Part shown: positions 1 through 10,307 of the stretch, one piece after another
Layout of the letters: every line of letters begins with the position of its first letter
How positions within the stretch are numbered: the first letter of the stretch is position 1
DNA from: Orbaceae bacterium lpD02
Lineage (GTDB): Bacteria > Pseudomonadota > Gammaproteobacteria > Enterobacterales > Orbaceae
NCBI GenBank assembly: GCA_036251875.1
Contig: CP133960.1
Coordinates: 62,001-126,000 of the forward strand
Reading direction: 5' to 3'
DNA: 64,000 nucleotides
Made by a program: the position numbers and the translations under genes
The notes under the pieces: model-generated
Seen by the model: only the letters and a program-made list of their open reading frames with translations
Database searches by the model: none
What the model was told of the DNA's origin: nothing

Positions 1-246
1 TGGCACTCGTGTACCTGAGAGACCAGTCATTTGCCCACATTAACTCCAGCGCTTGTAATCTTGCTTGCGCATCACGTAAATGCGATGTTGGTTGAAAAGA
101 GTCATTACTATGAATCGCGACCACTTGCCCCCAATACCTTATTTGGCTAGAACATATAGAATATTTTTTCGAAAGTATTTCCGATGATACTCCTGATAAG
201 AATTCATTAGCAATGCTAATTTTTAAATTTCGACTGTATTTTGACA
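1..246 (-). CDS. IS150-like transposase OrfA, partial (N-terminal 82 residues)
   Basis: The reading frame starts at the ATG complementary to 244-246 and runs off the window edge. It gives the same N-terminus (MSKYSRNLKISIANEF...) as the OrfA at 59247-59753. The family protein has an N-terminal helix-turn-helix that binds the element ends, followed by a leucine-zipper-like helix. It is normally fused to OrfB by a -1 frameshift to make the active transposase. Only the HTH part is present here. Confidence 0.92.
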
Positions 247-294
247 TAAAAAGACCCCCAGTAATTGGTTGTCCAACTATTGGGGGTCACTTCA
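1..294 (-). mobile_element. IS3-family (IS150-like) element, truncated by the window edge
   Basis: This segment is the reverse complement of the left end of the complete IS150-like element at 59200-60626, and I could find no base difference over the shared stretch. The terminal inverted repeat ends at 294 (reading CACTTCA outward) and begins the orfA side of the element. The rest of the element lies beyond the left edge of the window, so its target duplication cannot be seen. Host sequence starts at 295. Confidence 0.93.
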
Positions 295-483
295 CATAGA
301 GCGTTTTATTAGCGTTTTATTGCTTCTAAACGCAATAATAATGTGATTATCTTGCTGATTTTAACTAATAATTTCACATAATGCTAGGATTTAATTAAAG
401 TTTTACTCCCCAATAAATGTTATTTAATTTAAGTTATCGATTCGCTATAATCGCTGACCTATTTAATATCATGGACTAATTTT

Positions 484-1227
484 ATGAAAAAACTTTGGCT
501 TTTACTTATTTTCCTACCACTGTTCACTTTTGCTCAGGATGATATGGCAAAAAAAATGACTTATTGGTTTATCAATAAGAATATTAATGATTTTCTGCAA
601 AATAAAGTATCGAATTTAGATAATAGTATTCCGACAGTGACGGCTGAAGCGTTGATACAAGATTATAAAGATAACCAACTAAGCTATGAAGAGAAATACG
701 ATGAAGCAATTGTTAGAATCCAGGACGTAGTTGCCGGAATTAAAACTACCGTAATGAAGCAAGCTTATCTGCAAGTAAAAGGAAAAAATAATTTTGAATC
801 GATATCACTTTATGTGGATAGAACAGATAAAAATATTCTTTCCTTAAAAAAAGGCGATAAGATTGATATGGTCTGTATGGGGACGAATAATAATGTTATT
901 TACCCAAGGCTAATGGATTGTGACTTTACGGTAAACTACAGCAAGAAGCTTAAAGCGATGAATCAAGAGTATATTGAATACCTTGCAACAAAAAAAATGA
1001 AAGCTAAATATTTGATAGGGGGTTTTTATCAAGCTTTTTGTAAAATATTACAAATTAACGATAAATTAAATGAGACGATAAAATCCGCTCCAGATTTCGA
1101 TAAAAGTATGCAAAAATTTAAATTTAATCAAGAATTAATTAATCTCACTTTCAGTATGGTGGCCTCAGATTATAGCGAGCAAGAACTTAACAAGATGCCA
1201 TGGTTTATTTTGCCAACTATAAAATAA
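484..1227 (+). CDS. Secreted protein of unknown function with an OB-fold (tRNA_anti-like) segment
   Basis: Residues 1-18 form a Sec signal peptide (MKKLWLLLIFLPLFTFAQ), so the 247-aa product is probably periplasmic. About residues 95-155 contain a VKGKNNFESISLYVD...LKKGDKIDMVCMGT...L.DC pattern typical of the small OB-fold domain called tRNA_anti-like, which is common in uncharacterised secreted proteins and lipoproteins. The flanking parts are helical and lysine-rich and I do not recognise them. The gene stands alone: IS debris lies upstream and the convergent ascB downstream. Function is unknown; the domain call is by pattern only. Confidence 0.75.
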   Translation: MKKLWLLLIFLPLFTFAQDDMAKKMTYWFINKNINDFLQNKVSNLDNSIPTVTAEALIQDYKDNQLSYEEKYDEAIVRIQDVVAGIKTTVMKQAYLQVKGKNNFESISLYVDRTDKNILSLKKGDKIDMVCMGTNNNVIYPRLMDCDFTVNYSKKLKAMNQEYIEYLATKKMKAKYLIGGFYQAFCKILQINDKLNETIKSAPDFDKSMQKFKFNQELINLTFSMVASDYSEQELNKMPWFILPTIK

Positions 1228-1391
1228 AACCTGCAAACAACAGTCATTCACAAAATGAGCATCGTTTTTCGCTTAAATGTCACCTTACGACAAAAAAATA
1301 ACGAATTTATGCCTGAATTCAATATGGCATAAAGACGGGATAGATAAAAATACCTATCCCTCTACTTTAATTAAATGCATTATCTACTCTA

Positions 1392-2834
<1,443 letters not shown>

Positions 2835-4721
2835 TTATTGATAAATAGTTAATAGGGTATCGCCCAGCTGCACGTCTGTTTTATCCGTAGATTGAACTAG
2901 ACGATAATCAAGACTATTGATAATAATAACTGGGGTAATAAGTGGGCAATTGGCCTGACGAATTCTATCGCTATCAAAGGTCATTAATAAATCACCTTGG
3001 TTGACACTTTGTTCGAGTACAACATGATATTCAAAGGCAGGCGGATTGGTAATTTTAACAGTATCAAGTCCTACATGGATTAATATTTCGACACCATCTT
3101 CAGAAATAATACCGATAGCATGCCTTGATTCATTAAATAAGGTGAGAATTTTACCGGTACAAGGTGCATAAACATGGTTATCTTTAGGCTCAATTGCGAT
3201 GCCGTCTCCCATCAATTTATTGGCAAAGACTTCATCTGGCACATCTGATAACGGTTTGATTTCGCCAATCATCGGCGTACTTAAACAAATTTGTTTCTTA
3301 TTAGTCGTTTTTTGTTGTTGATTGCTTTCTTCATTGGCAAGTTTAAGCGTATCTTTTTTCTCACCAGTGCCTAAAAATAGCATCAATACAAAAGGGCTAA
3401 TGAATGACACGATACTACCAATTACAATACCGATAATTGATGTGGGGAAATTAATGTTATAGCCATTGATAATAGTCAAAGGTCCTGTAAGTCCAGCATA
3501 AGCAAAATAATAAGGAGTAAAAAAGCTGGCGATAAAGCCGCCAATAATGCCAGCAATGCAGCCATATAAAAAAGGCTTTTTAAAGCGTAAGTTAATCCCA
3601 TAAATAATCGGTTCAGTAATGCCAAAGATACCGGTTAAAAAAGCAGAAAAAGAGACTCTTTTTAACTCTTTATTCTTAGTGAAAAAGAAAAATGCTAGCA
3701 CTGAGGCAATCTGGCCAATAACGGCAAAAGTAATATAAGCTTGGAATGAATCACGGCCAAAATGTTCGAAATTCGCCAGAAATACCGGTGCAAATCCCCA
3801 ATGGACACCAAAAATGACCAGTACCTGCCATAAACCACCAACTAATGTGCCAGCGAGCCAAGGAGCCGTTTCCGCTAACCAGTTATAACTACTGGCAACA
3901 AAAAATGCAGTTCCCGAGGTTAGCGGACCAATAATCACTAATGCGGCAGGGACTAAAATTAAAATACAAAACATGGGACACAAAACGGGTTTAACAACTT
4001 CATGTAAATGCTTATTAAAAAAACGTTCTAAATAGGATAGTAACCAGACTAAAAACAAAGGTGGCAAAACTGATGAGGTGTAAACAGTTTGTGATAGAGG
4101 GATACCGAAAAAGCTAACCTCTCCGCCCGATTTTATGATCTCAGCCATTGCAGCCCAGTCAGGGGAAATAAGTGCTGCACAGCATGCCACCGCAATAAAG
4201 GTATTTGTTTTAAAAAATTTGGAAGCAGTGATGGCTATAAATATAGGTAAAAATACAAAAGGAGCCCAAGAAATAAAATTAAAAATTTTGAAGGTATCGC
4301 TTTGCTCGAGGTGAGGGAGCACCCATTTCACTAAAATTAATCCACCTTGAATTAATCCCGCCGCTGCTAAAATATAGACAAATGGCGCGAATACGGCTGA
4401 CATTGACGCGATAATTCGGTTGATAATGGATTGGCTACTTTCTTCTACGGAGAGGGTGTCGAGATTAACTAAATTTACAAATGCATCGTATACTTTATCA
4501 ACATTGGTTCCGATCACAATTTGGATTTGTCCTCCTTTTTCGACAACCGTAATAACCCCGGTTAATGAACTAATTAGTTCTTTTACATTGTCAGGTCTTT
4601 TTTTAATTACTACCCTTAGCCTTGTCGCACACCTCGTTACATTTTCAATATTAGATTCACCGCCCAGTTTATCAAGTATCTGACTTGCCAGTTGATCATA
4701 GTCACGAATGATTGAAGCCAT
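2835..4721 (-). CDS. bglF: Beta-glucoside PTS permease EIIBCA
   Basis: This 628-aa inner-membrane PTS permease imports and phosphorylates beta-glucosides. Domain order is EIIB (about 1-90, phospho-cysteine C31 in NVTRCATRLR), EIIC (about 100-460, many membrane helices, GITEPIIYGINLRF motif) and EIIA (about 480-628, active His at 549 in LIHVGLDTVKI). It carries its own EIIA like E. coli BglF, whereas the partner hydrolase is AscB-like. No BglG-type antiterminator gene or clear RAT/terminator pair is visible upstream, so regulation differs from the E. coli bgl operon. A weak CRP-like site lies about 200 bp upstream. Confidence 0.95.
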   Translation of the reverse strand: MASIIRDYDQLASQILDKLGGESNIENVTRCATRLRVVIKKRPDNVKELISSLTGVITVVEKGGQIQIVIGTNVDKVYDAFVNLVNLDTLSVEESSQSIINRIIASMSAVFAPFVYILAAAGLIQGGLILVKWVLPHLEQSDTFKIFNFISWAPFVFLPIFIAITASKFFKTNTFIAVACCAALISPDWAAMAEIIKSGGEVSFFGIPLSQTVYTSSVLPPLFLVWLLSYLERFFNKHLHEVVKPVLCPMFCILILVPAALVIIGPLTSGTAFFVASSYNWLAETAPWLAGTLVGGLWQVLVIFGVHWGFAPVFLANFEHFGRDSFQAYITFAVIGQIASVLAFFFFTKNKELKRVSFSAFLTGIFGITEPIIYGINLRFKKPFLYGCIAGIIGGFIASFFTPYYFAYAGLTGPLTIINGYNINFPTSIIGIVIGSIVSFISPFVLMLFLGTGEKKDTLKLANEESNQQQKTTNKKQICLSTPMIGEIKPLSDVPDEVFANKLMGDGIAIEPKDNHVYAPCTGKILTLFNESRHAIGIISEDGVEILIHVGLDTVKITNPPAFEYHVVLEQSVNQGDLLMTFDSDRIRQANCPLITPVIIINSLDYRLVQSTDKTDVQLGDTLLTIYQ

Positions 4722-4925
4722 ATAGCGTTCCCCGTATGATTAATATAAATTTTAAATAGTAATATTCCTTATTACATAAAGCTTTAATCTTGATATTTTT
4801 GCAAAAGCTACTACTAGCAATAGTGCCCGATATTTTAATGATAATGCTATTGATGTTTTTTAGATAAAGCCCGATATGGTTTAAAACGGTTGTGATTGAT
4901 TATAGACAATTTTAAGCAAAACAAA

Positions 4926-4941
4926 CATGATCCGCCTCACA
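4926..4941. promoter_or_regulatory. Possible CRP site upstream of bglF-ascB
   Basis: CATGA-N6-TCACA matches the CRP consensus TGTGA-N6-TCACA with one perfect half. It lies in the 284-bp gap between bglF and the lrp-like gene, about 205 bp from the bglF start. Beta-glucoside PTS operons are usually CRP-dependent, but this match is imperfect and the distance is large. Confidence 0.25.
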
Positions 4942-5005
4942 GAACGAGAGGCTTAACGCTGTGGAATACAGATAAATAATGGACAGGTAGCGAATTATTA
5001 ATTTT

Positions 5006-5398
5006 CTATTTGATATTTTTTAATCGATGACTAATTTTGTAGCGTGCATAATTACTAACAGTTGTTATAAATTGTTCAAGCGCACTGGGCTCGAAGCAAG
5101 CTTGAATAAAATAGCAACCATCACCCGTAATCTTGTCCATGGTAAGGACTTCTTGATAATCACAAACTTGTTTTTCAAATAAACTAAATTGATTGCTATT
5201 CATATAGATGGTAATAAATTGTAAATGTGGGTGGCGAATTTGAGTGGTAAATTTTTCTATGATACCTGCATCAAGAAGCTGCTCAACTCGGCTACCAACA
5301 GCTTGACCTGAAAGATAGACTTTATCGCCAATCGTTTTCCAAGACTGGCGACTATTATGGTTAAGTAGGGCTAAAATTTGTTGGTCTTTTTTATCCAT
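5006..5398 (-). CDS. Lrp/AsnC-family transcriptional regulator
   Basis: This is a 130-aa protein with an N-terminal winged helix (about 1-60; LALLNHNSRQSWKTIGDKVYLS...VEQLLDAGII) and a C-terminal RAM-like ligand-binding half (about 65-125, with the KITGDGCYFIQACF strand and the family glycine-aspartate turn). It is slightly shorter than typical Lrp/AsnC proteins (about 150 aa). It is transcribed divergently from the isochorismatase-fold hydrolase at 5514 across a 115-bp gap, so it probably controls that gene and itself. The effector cannot be told from the sequence. Confidence 0.85.
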   Translation of the reverse strand: MDKKDQQILALLNHNSRQSWKTIGDKVYLSGQAVGSRVEQLLDAGIIEKFTTQIRHPHLQFITIYMNSNQFSLFEKQVCDYQEVLTMDKITGDGCYFIQACFEPSALEQFITTVSNYARYKISHRLKNIK

Positions 5399-5513
5399 TT
5401 TTCACCACTTTTTCAATATGAAAATAAATTAAGCAAAATTGATTCATTTAACAATGTTATTAGTTTAACTCATCTTACATACTATATTAACTTTTATTAA
5501 ATAGGGCTCGATT

Positions 5514-6062
5514 ATGAAACAAGCACTCCTGATTATTGATATACAAAATGATTATTTTAGTAAAGGCAAAATGCCTTTGGTTAACCCTGATACCGCATTA
5601 AATAATACGCTTAAATTACAGTCTGTTTTTCGCGGGCAAAACATGCCAATTTTTTATATTCAACATATTAAACAGGATCTCGATGCTGACTTTTTTGCAA
5701 TTGGTAGCCAAGGTGCACAGATCCATGATGCGCTATTACCGATTGATATGGTCAATGAACGAGTAATTATTAAGCATTACCCAAATAGCTTTATAAACAC
5801 GTGTTTACAATCCGAATTAGAACAAATGGCTATTAAGCAATTAGTTATATGTGGCATGATGACGCATATGTGCATTGATTCAACCACAAGGCAAGCTGCC
5901 GAATTTGGTTATAAACCAATTTTAATTGCCGATGCTTGCGCAACGCGTGATTTAGTTTTTGACGCAAGAACCATTGCAGCCAATGACGTACAAAATGCTT
6001 TTTTAGCCGCATTAAGCAATTTTAGTCAAGTTATCGATACTAATCAGTATCTTTTACGTTAA
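5514..6062 (+). CDS. Isochorismatase-family cysteine hydrolase
   Basis: This 182-aa protein has the isochorismatase-like fold. The likely catalytic triad is D9 (LLIIDIQNDY), K87 (ERVIIKHYPNSF) and C120 (GMMTHMCIDSTTR), with the family cis-peptide region just before the cysteine. Members hydrolyse nicotinamide, N-carbamoyl compounds, ureidoacrylate or isochorismate, and the substrate is not identifiable here. It is divergent from an Lrp/AsnC-type regulator, a common pairing. A long hairpin shared with the convergent gene follows at 6087-6120. Confidence 0.88.
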   Translation: MKQALLIIDIQNDYFSKGKMPLVNPDTALNNTLKLQSVFRGQNMPIFYIQHIKQDLDADFFAIGSQGAQIHDALLPIDMVNERVIIKHYPNSFINTCLQSELEQMAIKQLVICGMMTHMCIDSTTRQAAEFGYKPILIADACATRDLVFDARTIAANDVQNAFLAALSNFSQVIDTNQYLLR

Positions 6063-6086
6063 TAAATAACTATGTGACTAAATCAT

Positions 6087-6120
6087 TATAAAAATGCAGA
6101 GTTATCTCTTCATTTTTATA
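6087..6120. terminator. Bidirectional intrinsic terminator
   Basis: TATAAAAATG pairs with CATTTTTATA, with an inner AGAG/CTCT stem closing a TTAT loop. A/T-rich arms on both sides fit termination of both the hydrolase (plus) and the TPM-domain gene (minus), which converge here. Confidence 0.65.
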
Positions 6121-6124
6121 TAAC

Positions 6125-7462
6125 TTAAAAGCTGCCTCTTGCACCGCCACCGCCAGAACTACCGCCACCACGAGAACCTCCACCCCCTCCGCTACCACCA
6201 TGAGAACCGCTGCTACTCGATGAACGACTTTTTTGTTTACGCGGGAGCACCTTAGTATCTACTGATTCTTCTAAGCATTTAATACAATGATAATATTGCG
6301 TAAGTAAGCCTGATTGCTGATAAGTTGGTTCAATGGTAGTGCTTTTTATAAGTTTTTTAGTCGGTAATTTACAATGTGGGCATATAGTCCAACCAACATT
6401 AACCTTGGATCCTTTAAATATTGCTTTGCAAGATTCTTGCTCACAGTGAAATAGACGGTATTTTACTGCGCCAATCTCCATTAAATATTGCTCATTTTCA
6501 GTCAACTCTATTGTTTTATTACGAGTTATTTCAATTATTGAACGATGACGACAAGTGGGACAGATTAATTTTTTTTGCGGTTTCTTATTATTTTTCTTTT
6601 TGAGAATATATAAAAATACAGTAATTATTATCGACAAAAATAGTAAAAAAGACATGGTTAAGGCATAAATAATGCCAAATTTTAGAAACGGTGTCATAAA
6701 AATAGTTATAAACCAGATAAAGAAAAGGGATTTTTTAAATCGACCAAATGGTGTGACATATTTTGCAGTAGACCAATCTTTAATCATAAAAATCCGATCA
6801 CCCCAGAAACTATAAATTAGGGCTAAAGCAGCGACTACGATGGCTATATAAAATTTTACACCTAAATAACTGATAAAATCTAGGTTTAGAAATAATTTAA
6901 AAAATGATGGATTACTGCCAATTGAGTAACGTGTTCCATCAGCATACTGTTGTTCTAAATATGTTGCGACACCATCAATCCCCTCAGACATACCTTGGCT
7001 AAATTGATTCTGTTTAAATAGTGGCAACATATACTGTGCCATGAGGCGATAGCTTTTAGCATCGGTTAAATTGCCTTCAAGGCCGTAGCCAACCTCAAAT
7101 ACCACTTGACGCTGATCAATTACCAGTAGGATTAACAAACCGTTATCTTGATCTTGTTTACCGATCTTCCAGTGATTAAATAATTTATTGGCAAACTCTC
7201 TGGTATCAACTTGACCAATTGAAGGTAGGGCAACGACAGCAGTTTCAATATTTGTATTTTGTTCGAGCTCTTTTAGCCGTTGATTTATCGTATCAGTGTC
7301 TTCTTCAGTCAAAATATTATCCGGATCAATGACATAAATTATCTCATTTTGCTGATACGGATTAGGCACAGAGTTGATGGTATAGGGATCTGCTAACGCT
7401 AAATTAACTGTAGTTAGCAGCAGTAAGACGATGTATGTTATAGAATTTTTAATGGCATTCAT
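6125..7462 (-). CDS. TPM-domain (YgcG-like) membrane protein with zinc-ribbon segments
   Basis: This 445-aa protein has a signal peptide (1-24) and a TPM domain (about 28-160: ILTEEDTDTINQRLKELEQ, VALPSIGQVDTREFANKLFNHWKIGKQDQDNGLLILLVIDQRQVVFEVGYGLEG). Hydrophobic stretches near 195-215 and 240-285 are likely membrane segments. The Cys-rich region that follows has four CxxC-type pairs (CPTCRH, CEQESC, CPHCK, CIKC) and ends in a Gly/Ser-rich tail. YgcG-type proteins keep a Gly-rich tail; the two cytoplasmic zinc-ribbon-like modules are extra. TPM domains are implicated in membrane or photosystem protein maintenance, but the role in bacteria is unsettled. Confidence 0.85.
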   Translation of the reverse strand: MNAIKNSITYIVLLLLTTVNLALADPYTINSVPNPYQQNEIIYVIDPDNILTEEDTDTINQRLKELEQNTNIETAVVALPSIGQVDTREFANKLFNHWKIGKQDQDNGLLILLVIDQRQVVFEVGYGLEGNLTDAKSYRLMAQYMLPLFKQNQFSQGMSEGIDGVATYLEQQYADGTRYSIGSNPSFFKLFLNLDFISYLGVKFYIAIVVAALALIYSFWGDRIFMIKDWSTAKYVTPFGRFKKSLFFIWFITIFMTPFLKFGIIYALTMSFLLFLSIIITVFLYILKKKNNKKPQKKLICPTCRHRSIIEITRNKTIELTENEQYLMEIGAVKYRLFHCEQESCKAIFKGSKVNVGWTICPHCKLPTKKLIKSTTIEPTYQQSGLLTQYYHCIKCLEESVDTKVLPRKQKSRSSSSSGSHGGSGGGGGSRGGGSSGGGGARGSF

Positions 7463-7660
7463 TTTGAGTGATTTTTTTATTATTTTAAAAGATTGTAATT
7501 GATAGCCTTAAAAAAGGCTAGGAGGAATTGAGTGAAAATCACGCCGATACCGATTAGCTGTATATTACGTTAAATCTAGTTAAACGAAAGCTTTCTATTA
7601 TCTCCAACTAAGCATAGTGTATACCTTATAAGGCACCATAAACGCGAGTGTATTAAAACC

Positions 7661-8428
7661 TTATTTTGTGCCAATATAACCTAGCCTTCTTGATATGGTA
7701 TTACATATGTTTTGTAGCTCAAAAATGACAGAATCGATTTTATGACTCATTCGGTGTGTCGGGCCTGCAACGCTAATTGCGCCAACGATTGAATTAGTAT
7801 AATTGAATACTGGCTTTGCGATACACGTCAAACCTTCTTCATTTTCTTCATTATCAAAAGCGTAACCATTAAGTCTTATATCCGCTAATATATTATATAA
7901 CTGCACACGGTCAAAAACTGTTTTTTCAGTGATTTTTTCTAGTTTTTGACTAAGAACACGCTCTATTTCTTCCAGAGGTTGATAAGCAAGCAGTGCTTTA
8001 CCTATTCCTGTACAATATGCGGGGATTCGACTACCAAGTCTTGCATTGGTTTGAATTGACATCGTACCTTCGTTTTTATAAAGGTAGATTACATGCCCCT
8101 GATTATAAACACCTAAAAAGCAGGTTTCATTTGTTTTGCTTGATAATGTTTTTAAGTAAGGGATAGACACTTCTACCAAATTAACATTCATCAGCCCTTT
8201 AATGCCTAATTCAAGCGATTTGATATCGAGTGAATAGCTTTCATTCAACATATCATACAAAACATATTCACGAGCTTTTAATGATTCCAATATCCGAAAA
8301 ACCGTGGTCTTTGGAATAAGAGTTATTTTAGCAAGCTCAGAGAGTGAAATGCCGTCTGAATGGTCACTGATTGTTTCAAGGATCGTGAGGACTTTGTCAA
8401 TGTTGGATAAATTTGCTGGCTCTGTCAT
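7661..8428 (-). CDS. IclR-family regulator, probable repressor of the dgo operon
   Basis: This 255-aa protein has an N-terminal winged helix (about 10-65: ISLSELAKITLIPKTTVFRILESLKAREYVLYD) and a C-terminal IclR effector domain (about 85-250; GSRIPAYCTGIGKALLAY and GAISVAGPTHRMS motifs). It is transcribed divergently from dgoK across 247 bp holding two GGAAT-N3-ATTCC palindromes, the likely operators. E. coli controls dgo with a GntR-family protein, so a different repressor family has taken over here. The effector is presumably galactonate or a keto-deoxy intermediate (inference). Confidence 0.88.
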   Translation of the reverse strand: MTEPANLSNIDKVLTILETISDHSDGISLSELAKITLIPKTTVFRILESLKAREYVLYDMLNESYSLDIKSLELGIKGLMNVNLVEVSIPYLKTLSSKTNETCFLGVYNQGHVIYLYKNEGTMSIQTNARLGSRIPAYCTGIGKALLAYQPLEEIERVLSQKLEKITEKTVFDRVQLYNILADIRLNGYAFDNEENEEGLTCIAKPVFNYTNSIVGAISVAGPTHRMSHKIDSVIFELQNICNTISRRLGYIGTK

Positions 8429-8585
8429 ATCGTTAGCTCTTATTTGGAATGCTGTACCATTATATCGTTATTTCTTTTAATGATAAACGTTTCTCTTAAT
8501 TATGAGTCTTTATTTATCTTATTGTTTATTATCATTTTAATTTTTTAATTTTATTTTGTGAACAATGTCGCATTTCCATTAAATT

Positions 8586-8598
8586 GGAATTGCATTCC
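8586..8598. promoter_or_regulatory. Putative IclR-type operator 1 (GGAAT-TGC-ATTCC)
   Basis: A perfect 5-bp inverted repeat with a 3-nt spacer lies between the divergent iclR-type gene and dgoK. It matches the second palindrome at 8625-8637 in arm sequence and spacer length. The centres are 39 bp apart, close to a whole number of helical turns. The match between two copies makes chance unlikely. Confidence 0.65.
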
Positions 8599-8624
8599 GA
8601 TTTGATCGCAAATATTATTAAAAT

Positions 8625-8637
8625 GGAATGTCATTCC
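8625..8637. promoter_or_regulatory. Putative IclR-type operator 2 (GGAAT-GTC-ATTCC)
   Basis: This is the same GGAAT/ATTCC arms as operator 1. It lies 38 bp before the dgoK start at 8676, where a bound repressor would block the promoter or early elongation. Confidence 0.65.
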
Positions 8638-8675
8638 GTTTTTAAGGGTGATTGGCCAAAAGCAAAGGAAATCTT

Positions 8676-9683
8676 ATGTATATAGTGACAATTGACTCAG
8701 GGACGACTAATACCAGAGTCAAATTATGGGAAAACAATACGGTTATTGGGCAGGCAAGTGACGTAGTTGGTGTTAGAGATACTGCCATAACCGGTAGTAA
8801 CGATAAATTATCCCAAGCCGTAAAACGCGGTTTAATGACGGTGTTGGCTGAAAAAGAGATTCGTTGTTATGACAATGTTGTTATTGTTGCGTCAGGGATG
8901 ATTACATCAAATATGGGATTATGTGAAATTCCACATTTAACAGCTCCGGTTAGCCAGCAACAGCTAGCGGCAGGAATGGTGAGTAAAATACTTCCAGATA
9001 TTATTAATCATCCTATTTGGTTTATTCCTGGTGTAAAAAATGCTATCGATGACGTTAATTTAGATAACTGTGAACTAATGGATATGATGCGTGGTGAAGA
9101 AATTGAAGCCATTGGTGTCTTATCGCTACTAAGTTTACAGGGTCCCGCATTAATTATTCTGCCTGGTTCTCACTCGAAGTTTGTTAAAGTTAATGACAAT
9201 AATGAAATTATTGCTTGTGCAACCACGCTTGCCGGTGAGTTCATTGATATTATTACCCAACAAACGCTATTGGCAAATTCATTAAACCATCAATTTGCCA
9301 GTTCAATAGAAGAAGAGTATTTATTAAAAGGCGCGCAATATTGTCAAAAAGTAGGTATTACCCGGAGCTGTTTTTCTATCCGTATTTTAGACCTTTTTAG
9401 CCAATTGACCATTAATCAAAAAGCCAATTTTTTATTGGGTATTGTGCTGTATTGTGATCTTCAGGCAATTAAGCATAGTGAAGCATTAAGCTGTTGTCGT
9501 CATACCAAGATGGTTATTTGTGGCAAAAAGATACTTAGAGAAGCCTTACTCATTTTAACCAAACATGATGATTTTTTTACTGGCGAAATTATCGATTTTG
9601 CTGAAGAAAATTATCCTCCACTTTCAGGTCTTGGCGCGATTGCGCTAGTTGAACAGTCGATAAACAGAGGTAACCCATTATGA
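8676..9683 (+). CDS. dgoK: 2-dehydro-3-deoxygalactonokinase
   Basis: DgoK phosphorylates 2-keto-3-deoxygalactonate with ATP in D-galactonate catabolism. The N-terminal IDSGTTNTRVKLW motif is the phosphate-binding loop of this ASKHA-type kinase, and LPGSHSKFVKV...TTLAGEF is the conserved substrate and nucleotide region. I start at the ATG at 8676 (335 aa) because AAAGGA lies 6-7 nt before it and the protein then begins MYIVTIDSGTTN. A longer in-frame TTG at 8652 lacks support. The stop overlaps the dgoA start (ATGA), showing translational coupling. Confidence 0.93.
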   Translation: MYIVTIDSGTTNTRVKLWENNTVIGQASDVVGVRDTAITGSNDKLSQAVKRGLMTVLAEKEIRCYDNVVIVASGMITSNMGLCEIPHLTAPVSQQQLAAGMVSKILPDIINHPIWFIPGVKNAIDDVNLDNCELMDMMRGEEIEAIGVLSLLSLQGPALIILPGSHSKFVKVNDNNEIIACATTLAGEFIDIITQQTLLANSLNHQFASSIEEEYLLKGAQYCQKVGITRSCFSIRILDLFSQLTINQKANFLLGIVLYCDLQAIKHSEALSCCRHTKMVICGKKILREALLILTKHDDFFTGEIIDFAEENYPPLSGLGAIALVEQSINRGNPL

Positions 9684-10297
9684 GTTGGAAAACAAACATC
9701 CCTTTGATTGCGATATTAAGAGGAATACAACCAGAAGAAGTTTTTGAGCATATCAAAATTCTTATTGCAGAAGGGTTTGATACGATTGAAATTCCACTAA
9801 ATTCGCCAAATTGGCAAAAAAGTATCGCGATTGCAGTGAATACATTTGGCAACAAAGCTTTAATCGGCGCAGGAACAGTTTTAAACACAGCGCATGTCGA
9901 TGAGCTAAACCAATTAGGGTGTAAGTTAATCGTTACGCCCAATATTAATCCAGCCGTAATTACACAAGCAGTTAAATACGGCATGGTTGTTTGTCCTGGT
10001 TGTGCAACGGCAACCGAAGCGTTTGAGGCTATTGATGCAGGCGCACAGAACCTTAAAATTTTCCCGTCGGTGGCATTTGGTCCAAGTTACATCAAAGCAC
10101 TTAAAGCTGTTTTACCTAAAGATATTCCCGTCTTTGCTGTGGGAGGGATCACTCCAGATAACCTGCATGACTATATTAATGCAGGTTGCATTGGAGCTGG
10201 TTTAGGCAGTGATTTATATCAAGCGGGACAAACTACCGAAATAACGAAATTAAAAGCCCAAGCTTTTATCAAAGCCTACAAAAATTTGATTAAATAA
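9680..10297 (+). CDS. dgoA: 2-dehydro-3-deoxy-6-phosphogalactonate aldolase
   Basis: This 205-aa class I aldolase of the KDPG/KHG family cleaves KDPGal to pyruvate and glyceraldehyde-3-phosphate. The Schiff-base lysine is K126 (NLKIFPS), with E37 in the TIEIPLNSP motif and the phosphate-binding AVGGITPDN loop near 155. Its position between dgoK and dgoT and the 4-bp overlap with dgoK support DgoA rather than the Entner-Doudoroff aldolase Eda. Confidence 0.93.
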   Translation: MSWKTNIPLIAILRGIQPEEVFEHIKILIAEGFDTIEIPLNSPNWQKSIAIAVNTFGNKALIGAGTVLNTAHVDELNQLGCKLIVTPNINPAVITQAVKYGMVVCPGCATATEAFEAIDAGAQNLKIFPSVAFGPSYIKALKAVLPKDIPVFAVGGITPDNLHDYINAGCIGAGLGSDLYQAGQTTEITKLKAQAFIKAYKNLIK

Positions 10298-10307
10298 GGA
10301 AATAATA

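Noticed and set aside
4722-5005. BglG-type antiterminator target upstream of bglF
   Set aside because: I searched the gap for a RAT-like sequence overlapping a T-tailed hairpin and found none that I could support.
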